A DNA stretch of 13,893 bases from CAZZKG01 sp964654825 (GTDB taxonomy: Bacteria > Gemmatimonadota > CAZMKB01): assembly GCA_964654825.1 (NCBI GenBank), contig CAZZKG010000078.1, positions 1 through 13,893 of the forward strand. Reading direction: 5' to 3'. Shown here piece after piece: positions 1 to 6,726 of the stretch. A program made the position numbers and the translations under genes. A model generated the notes under the pieces. The model saw only the letters and a list, made by a program, of their open reading frames with translations. It was not told the origin of the DNA and did not search any database. Positions within the stretch are counted from its first letter, which is position 1, and every line of letters begins with the position of its first letter.

Positions 1-668
1 GATCTGAACATTTCTCCGGTTTCCGTTCCCGCGAAGAGATGCCCTCCGTTGTTTACTGCAATGTCGTTTACAGCAGATTCAGCCTCTCCCAGCCCTGTAG
101 ACACTTCTGCCCAACTCACTCCACTGTCTGATGAGCGGTACACACCACTGTCACTCGCAGCGAAGAGGAAGAGGGTGGTCTCGTTTCTGACAATCGCTTC
201 TATGCTCATTCCCTGGAGGCCGGACGAGATAAGTGTCCAGCTGCTGCCGTTATCCGTGGTCCGGAAAAGCCCTTCACCATCCGTCCCGGCCAGAAGAGTA
301 TCGGCTCCGGTCACAAGTAGTGAAATGACTCTTGTATTTATTGCAGGCTCAATATTCTCCCAGGTTCCTCCCCTGTCATTGCTGAAGAAAATTTCTCCAA
401 ACTCACTGCCGGCATAGACCTCATTACCGGGGCCGAAAGCGAATGAACGAATAACGGAATCGTGCATTAGCTCGACCCAGCTTTCCCCATTGTCATCAGA
501 TCGAAAAACGCCTCTGGTTCCGGCATAGAGCCTTCCGGATCCATCAGAGGAAAGTGCCATGACATTTCCTCCCTCAGGACCGGAAGTCTGCTCCCAGAAA
601 TATTCAGCGAATGCCTGCGGGACCATAAAGACATTACAGAGAAGAACTGCAAAAAGGATTGATTTCAT
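1..668 (-). CDS. Secreted Asp-box (BNR/sortilin-type) beta-propeller protein, partial
   Basis: The reading frame is open from an ATG at 668-666 to the window edge (222 codons), so the C-terminus is missing. A GGAGGTG ribosome site sits 7 nt upstream of the ATG. Residues 1-21 look like a signal peptide (short basic start, hydrophobic core, AFA before Glu22), so the protein is probably exported. Four Asp-box motifs (S/T-x-D-x-G-x-S/T-W) follow about every 40 residues: SDDNGESW 57-64, SNDRGGTW 96-103, TTDNGSSW 137-144 and SSDSGVSW 179-186. Each follows a strand such as LYAGT or LLAGT, and a fifth strand (LFAGTETGE) begins at the edge. This is the pattern of BNR/Ycf48/sortilin-like propellers, which serve as binding scaffolds or glycosidases. 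No catalytic residues can be assigned. In this type of organism such proteins often end in a FlgD-like sorting domain, but that end is not visible. The substrate is unknown. Confidence 0.85.
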   Translation of the reverse strand, partial: MKSILFAVLLCNVFMVPQAFAEYFWEQTSGPEGGNVMALSSDGSGRLYAGTRGVFRSDDNGESWVELMHDSVIRSFAFGPGNEVYAGSEFGEIFFSNDRGGTWENIEPAINTRVISLLVTGADTLLAGTDGEGLFRTTDNGSSWTLISSGLQGMSIEAIVRNETTLFLFAASDSGVYRSSDSGVSWAEVSTGLGEAESAVNDIAVNNGGHLFAGTETGEMFR

Positions 669-1022
669 GGGACACCTCCACTTTTGTGCTCCTGCGTGTC
701 TCTTTTCCCGACACGGATGAATTGTATTATCATCATCCCATTTCCTTCACATAAATCACGAGGGACGAGAGCCATATTCACCGCATGGCTTCCGGTTTCT
801 TTAAATCATTCCTGAGATATCACTATCCAATCGATATACTCCTCAAACATCGTGCCAACTCGCACAAATCATTTTGTCAATGCGAAGAAAGCTCACAACG
901 CAGAGGGTGGCATTTCTCTTCCGATGGGTAAAGAGCAGGATCGGACCCAGCATCGGACACAGGTTGACTTCTCCTCTCTTCCCGTATAAACTAGAACCAG
1001 GGGATGGAGGCTACGTTTCAGA
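669..1022. other. Divergent intergenic region (354 bp)
   Basis: This spacer lies between the minus-strand propeller gene and the plus-strand esterase. It holds the ribosome sites of both genes and a plausible plus-strand promoter at 964-990. On the minus strand there is a perfect TTGACA (880-875), but no acceptable -10 lies 16-18 bp downstream of it. A TACAAT at 726-721 (minus) has no good -35. The promoter of the propeller gene is therefore unresolved. No convincing ORF, RNA gene or repeat was seen. Confidence 0.6.
964..990 (+). promoter_or_regulatory. Putative sigma-70-type promoter of the esterase gene
   Basis: TTGACT (964-969, 5/6) is followed after 15 bp by TATAAA (985-990, 5/6). With a 17-bp spacer the alternative -10 is TAAACT (987-992). 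The start site would fall near 997-1000, just ahead of the GGAGG at 1006-1010 that serves the ATG at 1023. The short spacer makes this weaker than the other promoters in the window. Confidence 0.4.
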
Positions 1023-2297
1023 ATGCAACCGATCCAGACGCAGCACCGGAGAGCACACTCATCAACCGGGATATTCAAGATCGGCAGACTGCTGATCCTC
1101 CTCCTCCCGATGTTTCTGCATGTTGCCACTGCCGGCGCTCAGTACGATTCGCTCTTCCACCAGGACACATGGCGTACCTTCCTTGTGCACCTCCCTCCTC
1201 AATATCCAGCAGATCGGGATAGTTTATTCCCCCTGATCCTTGCTCTGCATGGTGGATTCGGCAGCGCCGCCAATCTCGAAAACCAGTCCCGGCTGAGTGA
1301 GAAAGCAGACAGTACCGGCAATCCTTTTATAGTCGTCTACCCTGAGGGTGTCCGGAACCCTTTCGGTATCCGCACCTGGAACGCCGGCGGCTGCTGTGGA
1401 TATGCACGAGACAACGACATAGATGACGTGGGATTCATTTCCGCACTGATCGACAGCCTGTTATCAAACTACCTGATCGATGAAGATCGGGTTTTTGTTA
1501 CCGGCATGTCCAACGGAGGCATGATGAGTTATCGACTGGCCGCCGAACTGTCACACAGGATTGCCGCCATCGCACCGGTAGCAAGCGCTATGGTCCTGGA
1601 AGGCTCATGGTCCCCCACCCGGCCGGTACCGATAATTCACTTCCATTCTTTTCTGGATGAAAGCGTCCCTTTCCTAGGCGGGGAGGGCGATGGTTTCTCC
1701 AACTACAACTATCCTCCGACAGACTCGATACTAAACGTCTGGTCAGATGTGAATGGCTGCACGGATGACAATGACACGCTGTACAATGAGATCGATGAGT
1801 ACCTGTTCAAGGTGTGGACCAGCTGCGACAACGATGGAGATCTTCATCTCTATGTCACCTATGACGGTGGTCACTCGTGGCCGGGTGGAGAAAAAGGCAC
1901 TCCCTGGGCTGATCCGCCTTCGGAGAAGATATGCGCGAACGATTTGATGTGGACTTTTTTCCAGGAACATCCTTCTGGTGGCGGCGCATCGATACTCGAG
2001 GAGAACGGAAGGGTACCCTATGGTTACAGACTCTTTCAGAATTATCCTAATCCATTTAACCCTGAGACAACAATCAGCTTTGAACTGAAGGAGCTCAGTG
2101 AGATCGATCTCTCTATCTACAATGTGCTCGGAAGGAAGGTTAGAACTCTCGCCTCGGGAGCGATGGCGCCGGGACACCATACAATCGGCTGGAATGGAAA
2201 AAACAGCAGTGGTATCGTGATGCCGAGCGGAGTATATATATACAGGTTAAAGGTCGGCGAGGTTTTTCAGTTGCGAAAAATGATACTCGCCCGATAA
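1023..2297 (+). CDS. Secreted alpha/beta-hydrolase esterase (PHB depolymerase/feruloyl esterase type) with FlgD-like C-terminal domain
   Basis: This is a 424-residue secreted esterase of the Esterase_phd (LpqC/CE1-like) group, which hydrolyses polyhydroxyalkanoates or hydroxycinnamoyl/acetyl esters on polysaccharides. Residues 1-39 form a signal peptide with a long basic n-region and the core LLILLLPMFL, with likely cleavage after AGA39. The hydrolase domain (about 48-315) has an oxyanion segment LHGGFGS (75-81), nucleophile elbow GMSNGG with Ser163, a probable acid Asp212 in HSFLDESVPF, and catalytic His284 in YDGGHSWPGG. C124/C125 and C246/C268 could form disulfides. From residue 336 (YRLFQNYPNPFNPETT) to the end (GVYIYRLKVGE...) lies a FlgD/type-IX-like C-terminal domain, usually a surface-sorting or attachment signal. 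GGAGG at 1006-1010 lies 12 nt before the ATG; no better in-frame start precedes the hydrophobic core. No terminator is evident downstream. Substrate is not determinable from sequence; a plant-polysaccharide ester and PHB are both possible. Confidence 0.88.
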   Translation: MQPIQTQHRRAHSSTGIFKIGRLLILLLPMFLHVATAGAQYDSLFHQDTWRTFLVHLPPQYPADRDSLFPLILALHGGFGSAANLENQSRLSEKADSTGNPFIVVYPEGVRNPFGIRTWNAGGCCGYARDNDIDDVGFISALIDSLLSNYLIDEDRVFVTGMSNGGMMSYRLAAELSHRIAAIAPVASAMVLEGSWSPTRPVPIIHFHSFLDESVPFLGGEGDGFSNYNYPPTDSILNVWSDVNGCTDDNDTLYNEIDEYLFKVWTSCDNDGDLHLYVTYDGGHSWPGGEKGTPWADPPSEKICANDLMWTFFQEHPSGGGASILEENGRVPYGYRLFQNYPNPFNPETTISFELKELSEIDLSIYNVLGRKVRTLASGAMAPGHHTIGWNGKNSSGIVMPSGVYIYRLKVGEVFQLRKMILAR

Positions 2298-2349
2298 GCC
2301 GGGATAGCAATCAAAAACTCCTCACAGAACATGTTGACCGATCACGCAC

Positions 2350-2379
2350 TTGACAATATCCCGCTTCGATGTATATACT
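2350..2379 (+). promoter_or_regulatory. Consensus sigma-70-type promoter of the NTF2-like gene
   Basis: TTGACA (2350-2355, 6/6), an 18-bp spacer, then TATACT (2374-2379, 5/6). Transcription would begin near 2386, giving a leader of about 154 nt before the ATG at 2540. The distance from the esterase stop (52 nt) suggests that the downstream gene is transcribed on its own. Confidence 0.65.
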
Positions 2380-2446
2380 GGGAACTGTGTTCCACCGGAT
2401 TTCCTTTCCTGTAGAGAAGTCAGACCGTTTCTATGCTACGATAATA

Positions 2447-2502
2447 CATCGTCGATGCGGATATCGATTCTGATAAATATCAGTATGACGAAATCGACGA
2501 TG
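2447..2502 (+). promoter_or_regulatory. Nested stem-loop in the 5' leader of the NTF2-like gene
   Basis: A perfect 10-bp inverted repeat, CATCGTCGAT (2447-2456) and ATCGACGATG (2493-2502), encloses a second perfect palindrome, CTGATAAATATCAG (2470-2483). As RNA this gives a long outer stem with an inner 5-bp hairpin. It ends 24 nt before the GGAGG ribosome site (2526-2530). It could be a cis-acting RNA element, or the inner palindrome could be a protein-binding site. No known riboswitch consensus was recognised. Confidence 0.5.
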
Positions 2503-2539
2503 GATCCGAGCGATATGAAAACACGGGAGGAAATGGCAC

Positions 2540-2914
2540 ATGAAAAGAATGAAGAGCGAGGACCTGCTATCCCAAATGTTTCAGTGTATAGACAACAAGG
2601 ACACGGATGGATTTGTGGATTTTCTGGTTGACAACGTGTTGTTTCGGTTCGGGAATGCGGACCCGGTATGCGGGAAAGCTACAGTGGCTGATGTCCTGCG
2701 TGGATTCTTCGACAGTATCAAAGGCCTGAGTCATGACCTGATCGGTACCTGGATCGAGCAGGATGCTGTGATATGTCACGGGACAGTGACATATACCCGG
2801 CACGATTCGAGTCGACTCTGCGTTCCGTTTGCGAACATACTTCGCACCAGTGGTGATCTGATCGAGGAATATCTCATCTTCGTCGACGTGTCTGCACTGT
2901 ATGGAGAGGCCTGA
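2540..2914 (+). CDS. SnoaL/NTF2-like fold protein of unknown function
   Basis: This 124-residue cytoplasmic protein has no signal peptide or membrane segment. The order of elements fits the SnoaL/NTF2-like cone fold: an N-terminal helix pair (about 5-30, LLSQMFQCIDNKDTDGFVDFL), a short strand with FRFGNADPVCGK (36-47), a helix (VADVLRGFFDSI, 49-60), then antiparallel strands (HDLIGTWIEQDAVICHGTVTY, RLCVPFANILRT, IEEYLIFVDVSALYG). Members are small ligand-binding proteins or enzymes such as polyketide cyclases, isomerases and limonene-epoxide-hydrolase relatives; function cannot be assigned from the fold. The ATG at 2540 is chosen because GGAGG (2526-2530) lies 9 nt upstream. It has its own promoter and structured leader, so it may be individually regulated. 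The fold call is by pattern recognition of the translated sequence, with moderate certainty. Confidence 0.8.
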   Translation: MKRMKSEDLLSQMFQCIDNKDTDGFVDFLVDNVLFRFGNADPVCGKATVADVLRGFFDSIKGLSHDLIGTWIEQDAVICHGTVTYTRHDSSRLCVPFANILRTSGDLIEEYLIFVDVSALYGEA

Positions 2915-3000
2915 CAGTGTGCCGCAGTAGATGCTCCTGTACCAGCCGGCAGCCGGGGTGTGGGGAAGTACATGATTCCGGACACAATCGGCGTAATCGA

Positions 3001-3029
3001 TTGACAAAAAAGCCGAAATGTGGTACAAT
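3001..3029 (+). promoter_or_regulatory. Near-perfect sigma-70-type promoter with no recognised gene downstream
   Basis: TTGACA (3001-3006, 6/6), a 17-bp spacer and TACAAT (3024-3029, 5/6). The start site would fall near 3036. Only about 100 bp remain before the 3' end of the convergent dsbD gene (3138), so the transcript would run antisense into dsbD unless terminated. No intrinsic terminator was found between 3030 and 3137. Confidence 0.6.
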
Positions 3030-3034
3030 TATAA

Positions 3035-3208
3035 ATGAAAGACACACAACCCGGACTCCTCGAAGAGCTCATCTATCCAGCATCCCGCGTACCCAATCTC
3101 ATTATATCATGTGCTGTAACCTTTGATCGCCTGCCCTTCAGAAGCCTGATTCTTCCATACCGAGACCCAGCTGTCCGAGCTTTTCCATTAATGCATCAGC
3201 ATCGATGA
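3035..3208 (+). CDS. Possible leaderless small ORF, 57 codons (speculative)
   Basis: The ATG at 3035 coincides with the predicted start site of the 3001-3029 promoter, so any translation would be leaderless or nearly so. There is no ribosome-binding site. The product begins MKDTQPGLLEELIYP, contains the single hydrophobic patch NLIISCAVTF (21-30) and ends in MHQHR. It resembles nothing recognised. Its last 71 bases are antisense to the 3' end of dsbD, so that part of the frame is constrained by the other gene. It may be chance; a non-coding or antisense RNA is equally possible. Confidence 0.15.
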   Translation: MKDTQPGLLEELIYPASRVPNLIISCAVTFDRLPFRSLILPYRDPAVRAFPLMHQHR

Positions 3209-4949
3209 AACCGACGAAACGCAGGTCCTGCCTCTCCTTACTATCCCTGTCGAGAAAAATAACCGTCGGCACACCCTTGATCCCGTAGCGTTCTCTGAGT
3301 GTGATCGACTGGGGAGAACCGAAACTCGTCAGATCAACCTTCACGAGGAGCAACTCTCCTGAGATATCGACGAATCTCGGGTCACTGAATGTGTAGTGAT
3401 CGAGCTCCTTGCAGGGGATGCACCAGTCGGCGTAGCAATCGATCAAGACCGGTTTCCCGGACACGGACTGTTGATCTAGCACCCCCTCCTCATAGGGGAT
3501 CCAGGCAAGGTCCACCTTCACTTCATCACGCGGGAGGGTATAGTAGATCCCTGCAATGATGATGAGCATACCGACGGCCCTCTTGATCCAGGGAAACAGA
3601 GCCCTCTCCTTCCCTGATCCCTCGATGAAACCGATATAGACACCGGCGACGAGGGTGAAGACAATCACGATCATCTTCAGAAGACCCGGAGACAGCAGAG
3701 ATTTCAGAAAATACACCGCCATGCCGAGCAGTACGATCCCGAACACTTTCCGCACCCATACCATCCAATCCCCGGAGCGGGGCAGTCTGTTGATGCCGCC
3801 GGAGAACAGTGCGAGAAAGAGAAACGGCGTACCGAGGCCGATGGCGAGGACGAAGAACATGAGAAAACCAAGGACGGGATTCCCTTTCTCCCCGACGAAT
3901 GTCATGAGCCCGAGCACGAATGGCCCGATACAGGGTGCAGCGATAATACCGACCGTGAGCCCCATAAACGTCGTCCCGAAATAGCCCTGCTTCCCCTGCC
4001 CTGCGCCCCTCGCCAGAAACTGGGGTACAGTGATCTCGTACATACCGAACATACTGAGAGAAAGGGCTACCATCACCAGAGCGATGAAGATCAGGACCGG
4101 AGGATTCTGAAGGGCCTGCCCCAGTAAACTGCCTGTGAGTGAAGCGAACACGCCGAGAACCGAATACGTAATCGACATCCCGAGGACGTAGAGGATCGCG
4201 TGGACGAGAAGTTTCCCCTTCCTGCCCTCACTCTGACCACCGAAGTACCCGATGGTGATCGGGATGAGCGGATAGACACACGGAGTCAGATTGAGAGCCA
4301 GTCCTCCCAGATACACGAGCAGGAAGGTGACGAGCAGACTGCCGGAACCAAATCCGCCATTGTTACGTCCTCTATCCCCGGCGCCCTTCGTTGAAGCAAC
4401 AGCCTTTGCCAGTACCTCTTCGTTGAGGTTGTTGTAACTCTCTCCTGGAGAGACCACTTCCATCTCGAGCTCGAAGGATTCGGGCTGCGGCGGCAGACAG
4501 AGCATGTCGTTACACGCCTGGTAGTCAAGCATACCGCGGACCACGACCTTCCCGGGAGCCACATCGGATGAAACAGCAAGGGAACCGATCACATAGAACT
4601 CCTGTTCGAATACGGAGAGATCGGTATCGGAGAACTCGAAAGCTCTCAGGTGCGCCTCGGGATAGACGAACCTGCCGGTACTAAAGCCTTCGGGAGTTTC
4701 AACAGTGATGGTGGTTGGTATCAGAAAATCCTCGAGAGGTAAATCAGAGTTGATATGCCAGGGTTCATCAACGGTGACATGCAGGAGATAGGAATAACTG
4801 CCCCCGGCAGGATACCTGTCGACCGTCGGTACGACCTGGACGTGCACCGGCTGCGGTACATCCATCTGTGAAATACCGTCACCTGGAGAAATAAGCAGAC
4901 AAACCAGAACAGCAGCGGTTACAAGTCCGGCATAGAACTTCGATTCCAT
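3138..4949 (-). CDS. dsbD: Thiol:disulfide interchange protein DsbD (membrane electron transporter)
   Basis: DsbD carries electrons from cytoplasmic thioredoxin across the inner membrane to periplasmic thiol oxidoreductases such as isomerases and cytochrome-c-maturation or peroxide-reducing partners. All three modules and their cysteine pairs are present in the 603 residues. A signal segment (about 6-25) leads into a periplasmic immunoglobulin-like alpha domain with YQACNDMLCLPP (C146, C151). The CcdA-like membrane domain (about 204-470, eight predicted spans) contains TPCVYPLIP (C224) and AAPCIGP (C340). The C-terminal thioredoxin domain has DWCIPCK (C510, C513) and the cis-proline segment GVPTVIF. 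An extra Cys505 lies in the strand before the active site. Length is close to the E. coli protein. It is the last gene of the minus-strand unit, 43 nt after the permease; GGGGTGG lies about 5 nt before the ATG. Confidence 0.97.
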   Translation of the reverse strand: MESKFYAGLVTAAVLVCLLISPGDGISQMDVPQPVHVQVVPTVDRYPAGGSYSYLLHVTVDEPWHINSDLPLEDFLIPTTITVETPEGFSTGRFVYPEAHLRAFEFSDTDLSVFEQEFYVIGSLAVSSDVAPGKVVVRGMLDYQACNDMLCLPPQPESFELEMEVVSPGESYNNLNEEVLAKAVASTKGAGDRGRNNGGFGSGSLLVTFLLVYLGGLALNLTPCVYPLIPITIGYFGGQSEGRKGKLLVHAILYVLGMSITYSVLGVFASLTGSLLGQALQNPPVLIFIALVMVALSLSMFGMYEITVPQFLARGAGQGKQGYFGTTFMGLTVGIIAAPCIGPFVLGLMTFVGEKGNPVLGFLMFFVLAIGLGTPFLFLALFSGGINRLPRSGDWMVWVRKVFGIVLLGMAVYFLKSLLSPGLLKMIVIVFTLVAGVYIGFIEGSGKERALFPWIKRAVGMLIIIAGIYYTLPRDEVKVDLAWIPYEEGVLDQQSVSGKPVLIDCYADWCIPCKELDHYTFSDPRFVDISGELLLVKVDLTSFGSPQSITLRERYGIKGVPTVIFLDRDSKERQDLRFVGFIDADALMEKLGQLGLGMEESGF

Positions 4950-4992
4950 GGATCCACCCCTTTTTTACGACTCTCGATTCGTTTGAACACCT

Positions 4993-5781
4993 CTATCCCG
5001 CGATCATCCTCTTTCTCATAAGGATTGCGGAGAACAGCATCAGAATCACTGTAATAACCAGTATCCATATAACATCAATAAACTCACCACCGCTCCACGT
5101 TCCTAGAACACCGGCTCTCGCGAGGTTCACCGCGTGATAGAGCGGGGTGTACCAGGCTACCTTCTCGACCCACTCCGGGAGGGTGTCGAGAGGGAAGAAA
5201 ATGCCGGAGAAGAGGAACATGGGTGTCATGAAAAGCGTGTAATAATAGCTGTAAAGGTCAATGATAGGGATAAGAGAGGTAAAAAGCAAGCCGAATACGG
5301 CAAACAGCAGACCGATCAGGGCAACGATCGGGATAACTGCAAGCGGCGAGCTCCAGGTCGGGATTCCCATGAATGAGATGACCACAAAAAACGAGAGACC
5401 GTAGATGAGAGACCGGGTCGTTGCCCACATCATTTCACCGAGAACGATGTCTTCGACGTTCAGAGGAGTCACGAGCATGGCGTCATAGATTTTGCCGAAG
5501 TGAAGCTTGACGAAGCAGTTGTATGTGGTCTCGAAAGAAGCACCCATCATGGCCGACGATGCCATGAGACCGGGAGCGATATAGGTCAGGTAAGGAACAC
5601 CCTGGATCTCACGAACGAAGGCCCCGAGGCCTATACCCATCCCGAGGAGATAGATGAGCGGCTCGAAGAAATTGGGAAGAAGATTGGTTTTGTATGTCTT
5701 CGAGTATATTGTGAAATTCCTGAGCCAGACCTTGCTCGCGGCACGGAACGAGAAACGGGGGAGTCTCGACACGGAGATCAT
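4993..5781 (-). CDS. ABC-2 type (NodJ-like) transporter permease
   Basis: This 262-residue membrane subunit pairs with the ATPase encoded immediately upstream to form an exporter. It shows the ABC-2 layout: an amphipathic N-terminus, six hydrophobic spans (about 37-55, 63-83, 115-140, 147-170, 177-197 and 236-256) and a basic C-terminus (MRKRMIAG). Features typical of the NodJ subgroup are FEPLIYLLGMGIGLG (39-53), APGLMASSAM (69-78), YDAMLVTPLNVEDIVLGE (99-116) and the re-entrant-type FSGIFFPLDTLPEW (191-204). Length equals that of rhizobial NodJ, which exports lipo-chito-oligosaccharides; outside rhizobia the substrates of such pairs are mostly unknown and often lipid-linked sugars or drugs. 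The ATG overlaps the ATPase stop codon (ATGA, 5781-5778), and AGGAGG lies 8 nt upstream inside the ATPase gene, indicating translational coupling. Confidence 0.93.
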   Translation of the reverse strand: MISVSRLPRFSFRAASKVWLRNFTIYSKTYKTNLLPNFFEPLIYLLGMGIGLGAFVREIQGVPYLTYIAPGLMASSAMMGASFETTYNCFVKLHFGKIYDAMLVTPLNVEDIVLGEMMWATTRSLIYGLSFFVVISFMGIPTWSSPLAVIPIVALIGLLFAVFGLLFTSLIPIIDLYSYYYTLFMTPMFLFSGIFFPLDTLPEWVEKVAWYTPLYHAVNLARAGVLGTWSGGEFIDVIWILVITVILMLFSAILMRKRMIAG

Positions 5782-6707
5782 TCGATGAGCCTCCTGCCCG
5801 TCAGTTTAAGAAAAACATCTTCGAGTGTCGATCGCCGTATCATTGCTTTCGAGACCGGCAGGTTCGTGGAACGGATCCGGTGAAGAAGCCCTTCTCCATC
5901 GGATGAGTAGAGGAGGAGAGTTTCCTCAAGTCTCTCGTAGTTGCTCACCAGGGTACCGAGTTCCCGGAGCAGCTCCTCCACGTCCAGCCCGTCCGTCGAG
6001 AGCTCCAGCACCTCCTTCATGAGATGTTTCTCCACGAGATCCATCGGGGGACCGCTTTCGATTATAATCCCCTTGTCCATGACGAGGAGCCTGTTACACA
6101 ATTTCTCAGCCTCTTCCATGTAGTGTGTGGTAATGACGAGTGTTATTCCCCTGCTTCTCAGATTCTTCAGTTTTTCCCACACCAGGTGCCTGGCCTGAGG
6201 ATCGAGTCCGGTGGTCGGCTCGTCGAGAATGAGTACATCCGGCTCATTGACGAGAGCCCGTGCGATGAGGAGTCTTCGTTTCATTCCGCCGCTCAGCTTG
6301 TCCACCTTCGCGTCGGCTTTTTCCTCGAGCTGGATGAAGTCCAGAAGCGCATCCGTTCTCTCGCATGCGGTGACCTTCGGTATGTCGAAGTATCTGGAAT
6401 AGACAAGCAGGTTCTCCCGGCTTGTCAATTCGATGTCGAGGTTGTCCTCCTGAGGGACAACACCGAGCCTCCTGCGAATATTCTTCCCGTCGGTACAGAC
6501 GTCACACCCGAAGACGGTGAGCGACCCGTTTGAGGGCGGGAACAGACATGAAATCATCTTCATCGTCGTCGTCTTCCCCGCGCCGTTCGGACCGAGAAAA
6601 CCGAAACACTCTCCCTTTTCGATGTCAAAATCGATGTGGTCGACAGCGACAAATCCGTTGTAGCGTTTGCTCAACTGCCTGGCTATGACAACCGCCGTCC
6701 GGTTCAT
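5778..6707 (-). CDS. ABC transporter ATP-binding protein (NodI-like)
   Basis: This 309-residue cytoplasmic ATPase powers the adjacent NodJ-like permease. Every nucleotide-binding motif is intact: Walker A GPNGAGKT (39-46), Q-loop Gln86 in VVPQEDNLD, signature LSGGM (138-142), Walker B VLILDEP (158-164), D-loop GLD (167-169) and H-loop His195 in TTHYMEEAE. The run RRRLGVVPQEDNLDIELTSRENLLVYSRYF is divided as in NodI and related ABC-2 exporters. Residues after about 230 form the usual C-terminal extension ending STLEDVFLKLTGR (295-307). GAGGAAGA lies about 7 nt before the ATG, and the gene begins 19 nt after the priA stop. The substrate cannot be read from the ATPase. The drug-exporter (DrrA) branch is the main alternative to NodI. 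Confidence 0.95.
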   Translation of the reverse strand: MNRTAVVIARQLSKRYNGFVAVDHIDFDIEKGECFGFLGPNGAGKTTTMKMISCLFPPSNGSLTVFGCDVCTDGKNIRRRLGVVPQEDNLDIELTSRENLLVYSRYFDIPKVTACERTDALLDFIQLEEKADAKVDKLSGGMKRRLLIARALVNEPDVLILDEPTTGLDPQARHLVWEKLKNLRSRGITLVITTHYMEEAEKLCNRLLVMDKGIIIESGPPMDLVEKHLMKEVLELSTDGLDVEELLRELGTLVSNYERLEETLLLYSSDGEGLLHRIRSTNLPVSKAMIRRSTLEDVFLKLTGRRLIE

Positions 6708-6726
6708 ATCAAATCTTCCTCGAGAG

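Noticed and set aside
841..857. Sigma-54-like TGGCAC...TTGA on the minus strand upstream of the propeller gene
   Set aside because: The -12 element reads TTGAG instead of TTGC(A/T), losing the essential GC, and it lies about 180 bp from the gene start.
875..880. Isolated TTGACA on the minus strand
   Set aside because: No -10-like hexamer at 16-18 bp spacing (the position reads TGGCAC), so it was not called a promoter.
2350..2631. 93-codon plus-strand frame starting at TTG
   Set aside because: Its start codon is the -35 hexamer of the promoter, it lacks a ribosome site, and it overlaps the NTF2-like gene, which has a good GGAGG and a recognisable fold.
3052..3069. Hairpin CTCCTCGAAGAG as a terminator between the convergent genes
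   Set aside because: Only a 3-bp stem is possible and no T-run follows on either strand.
2567..3072. Minus-strand frames antisense to the NTF2-like gene (153 and 98 codons)
   Set aside because: No ribosome sites, cysteine- and histidine-rich compositions typical of shadow frames, and the plus strand encodes the supported gene.
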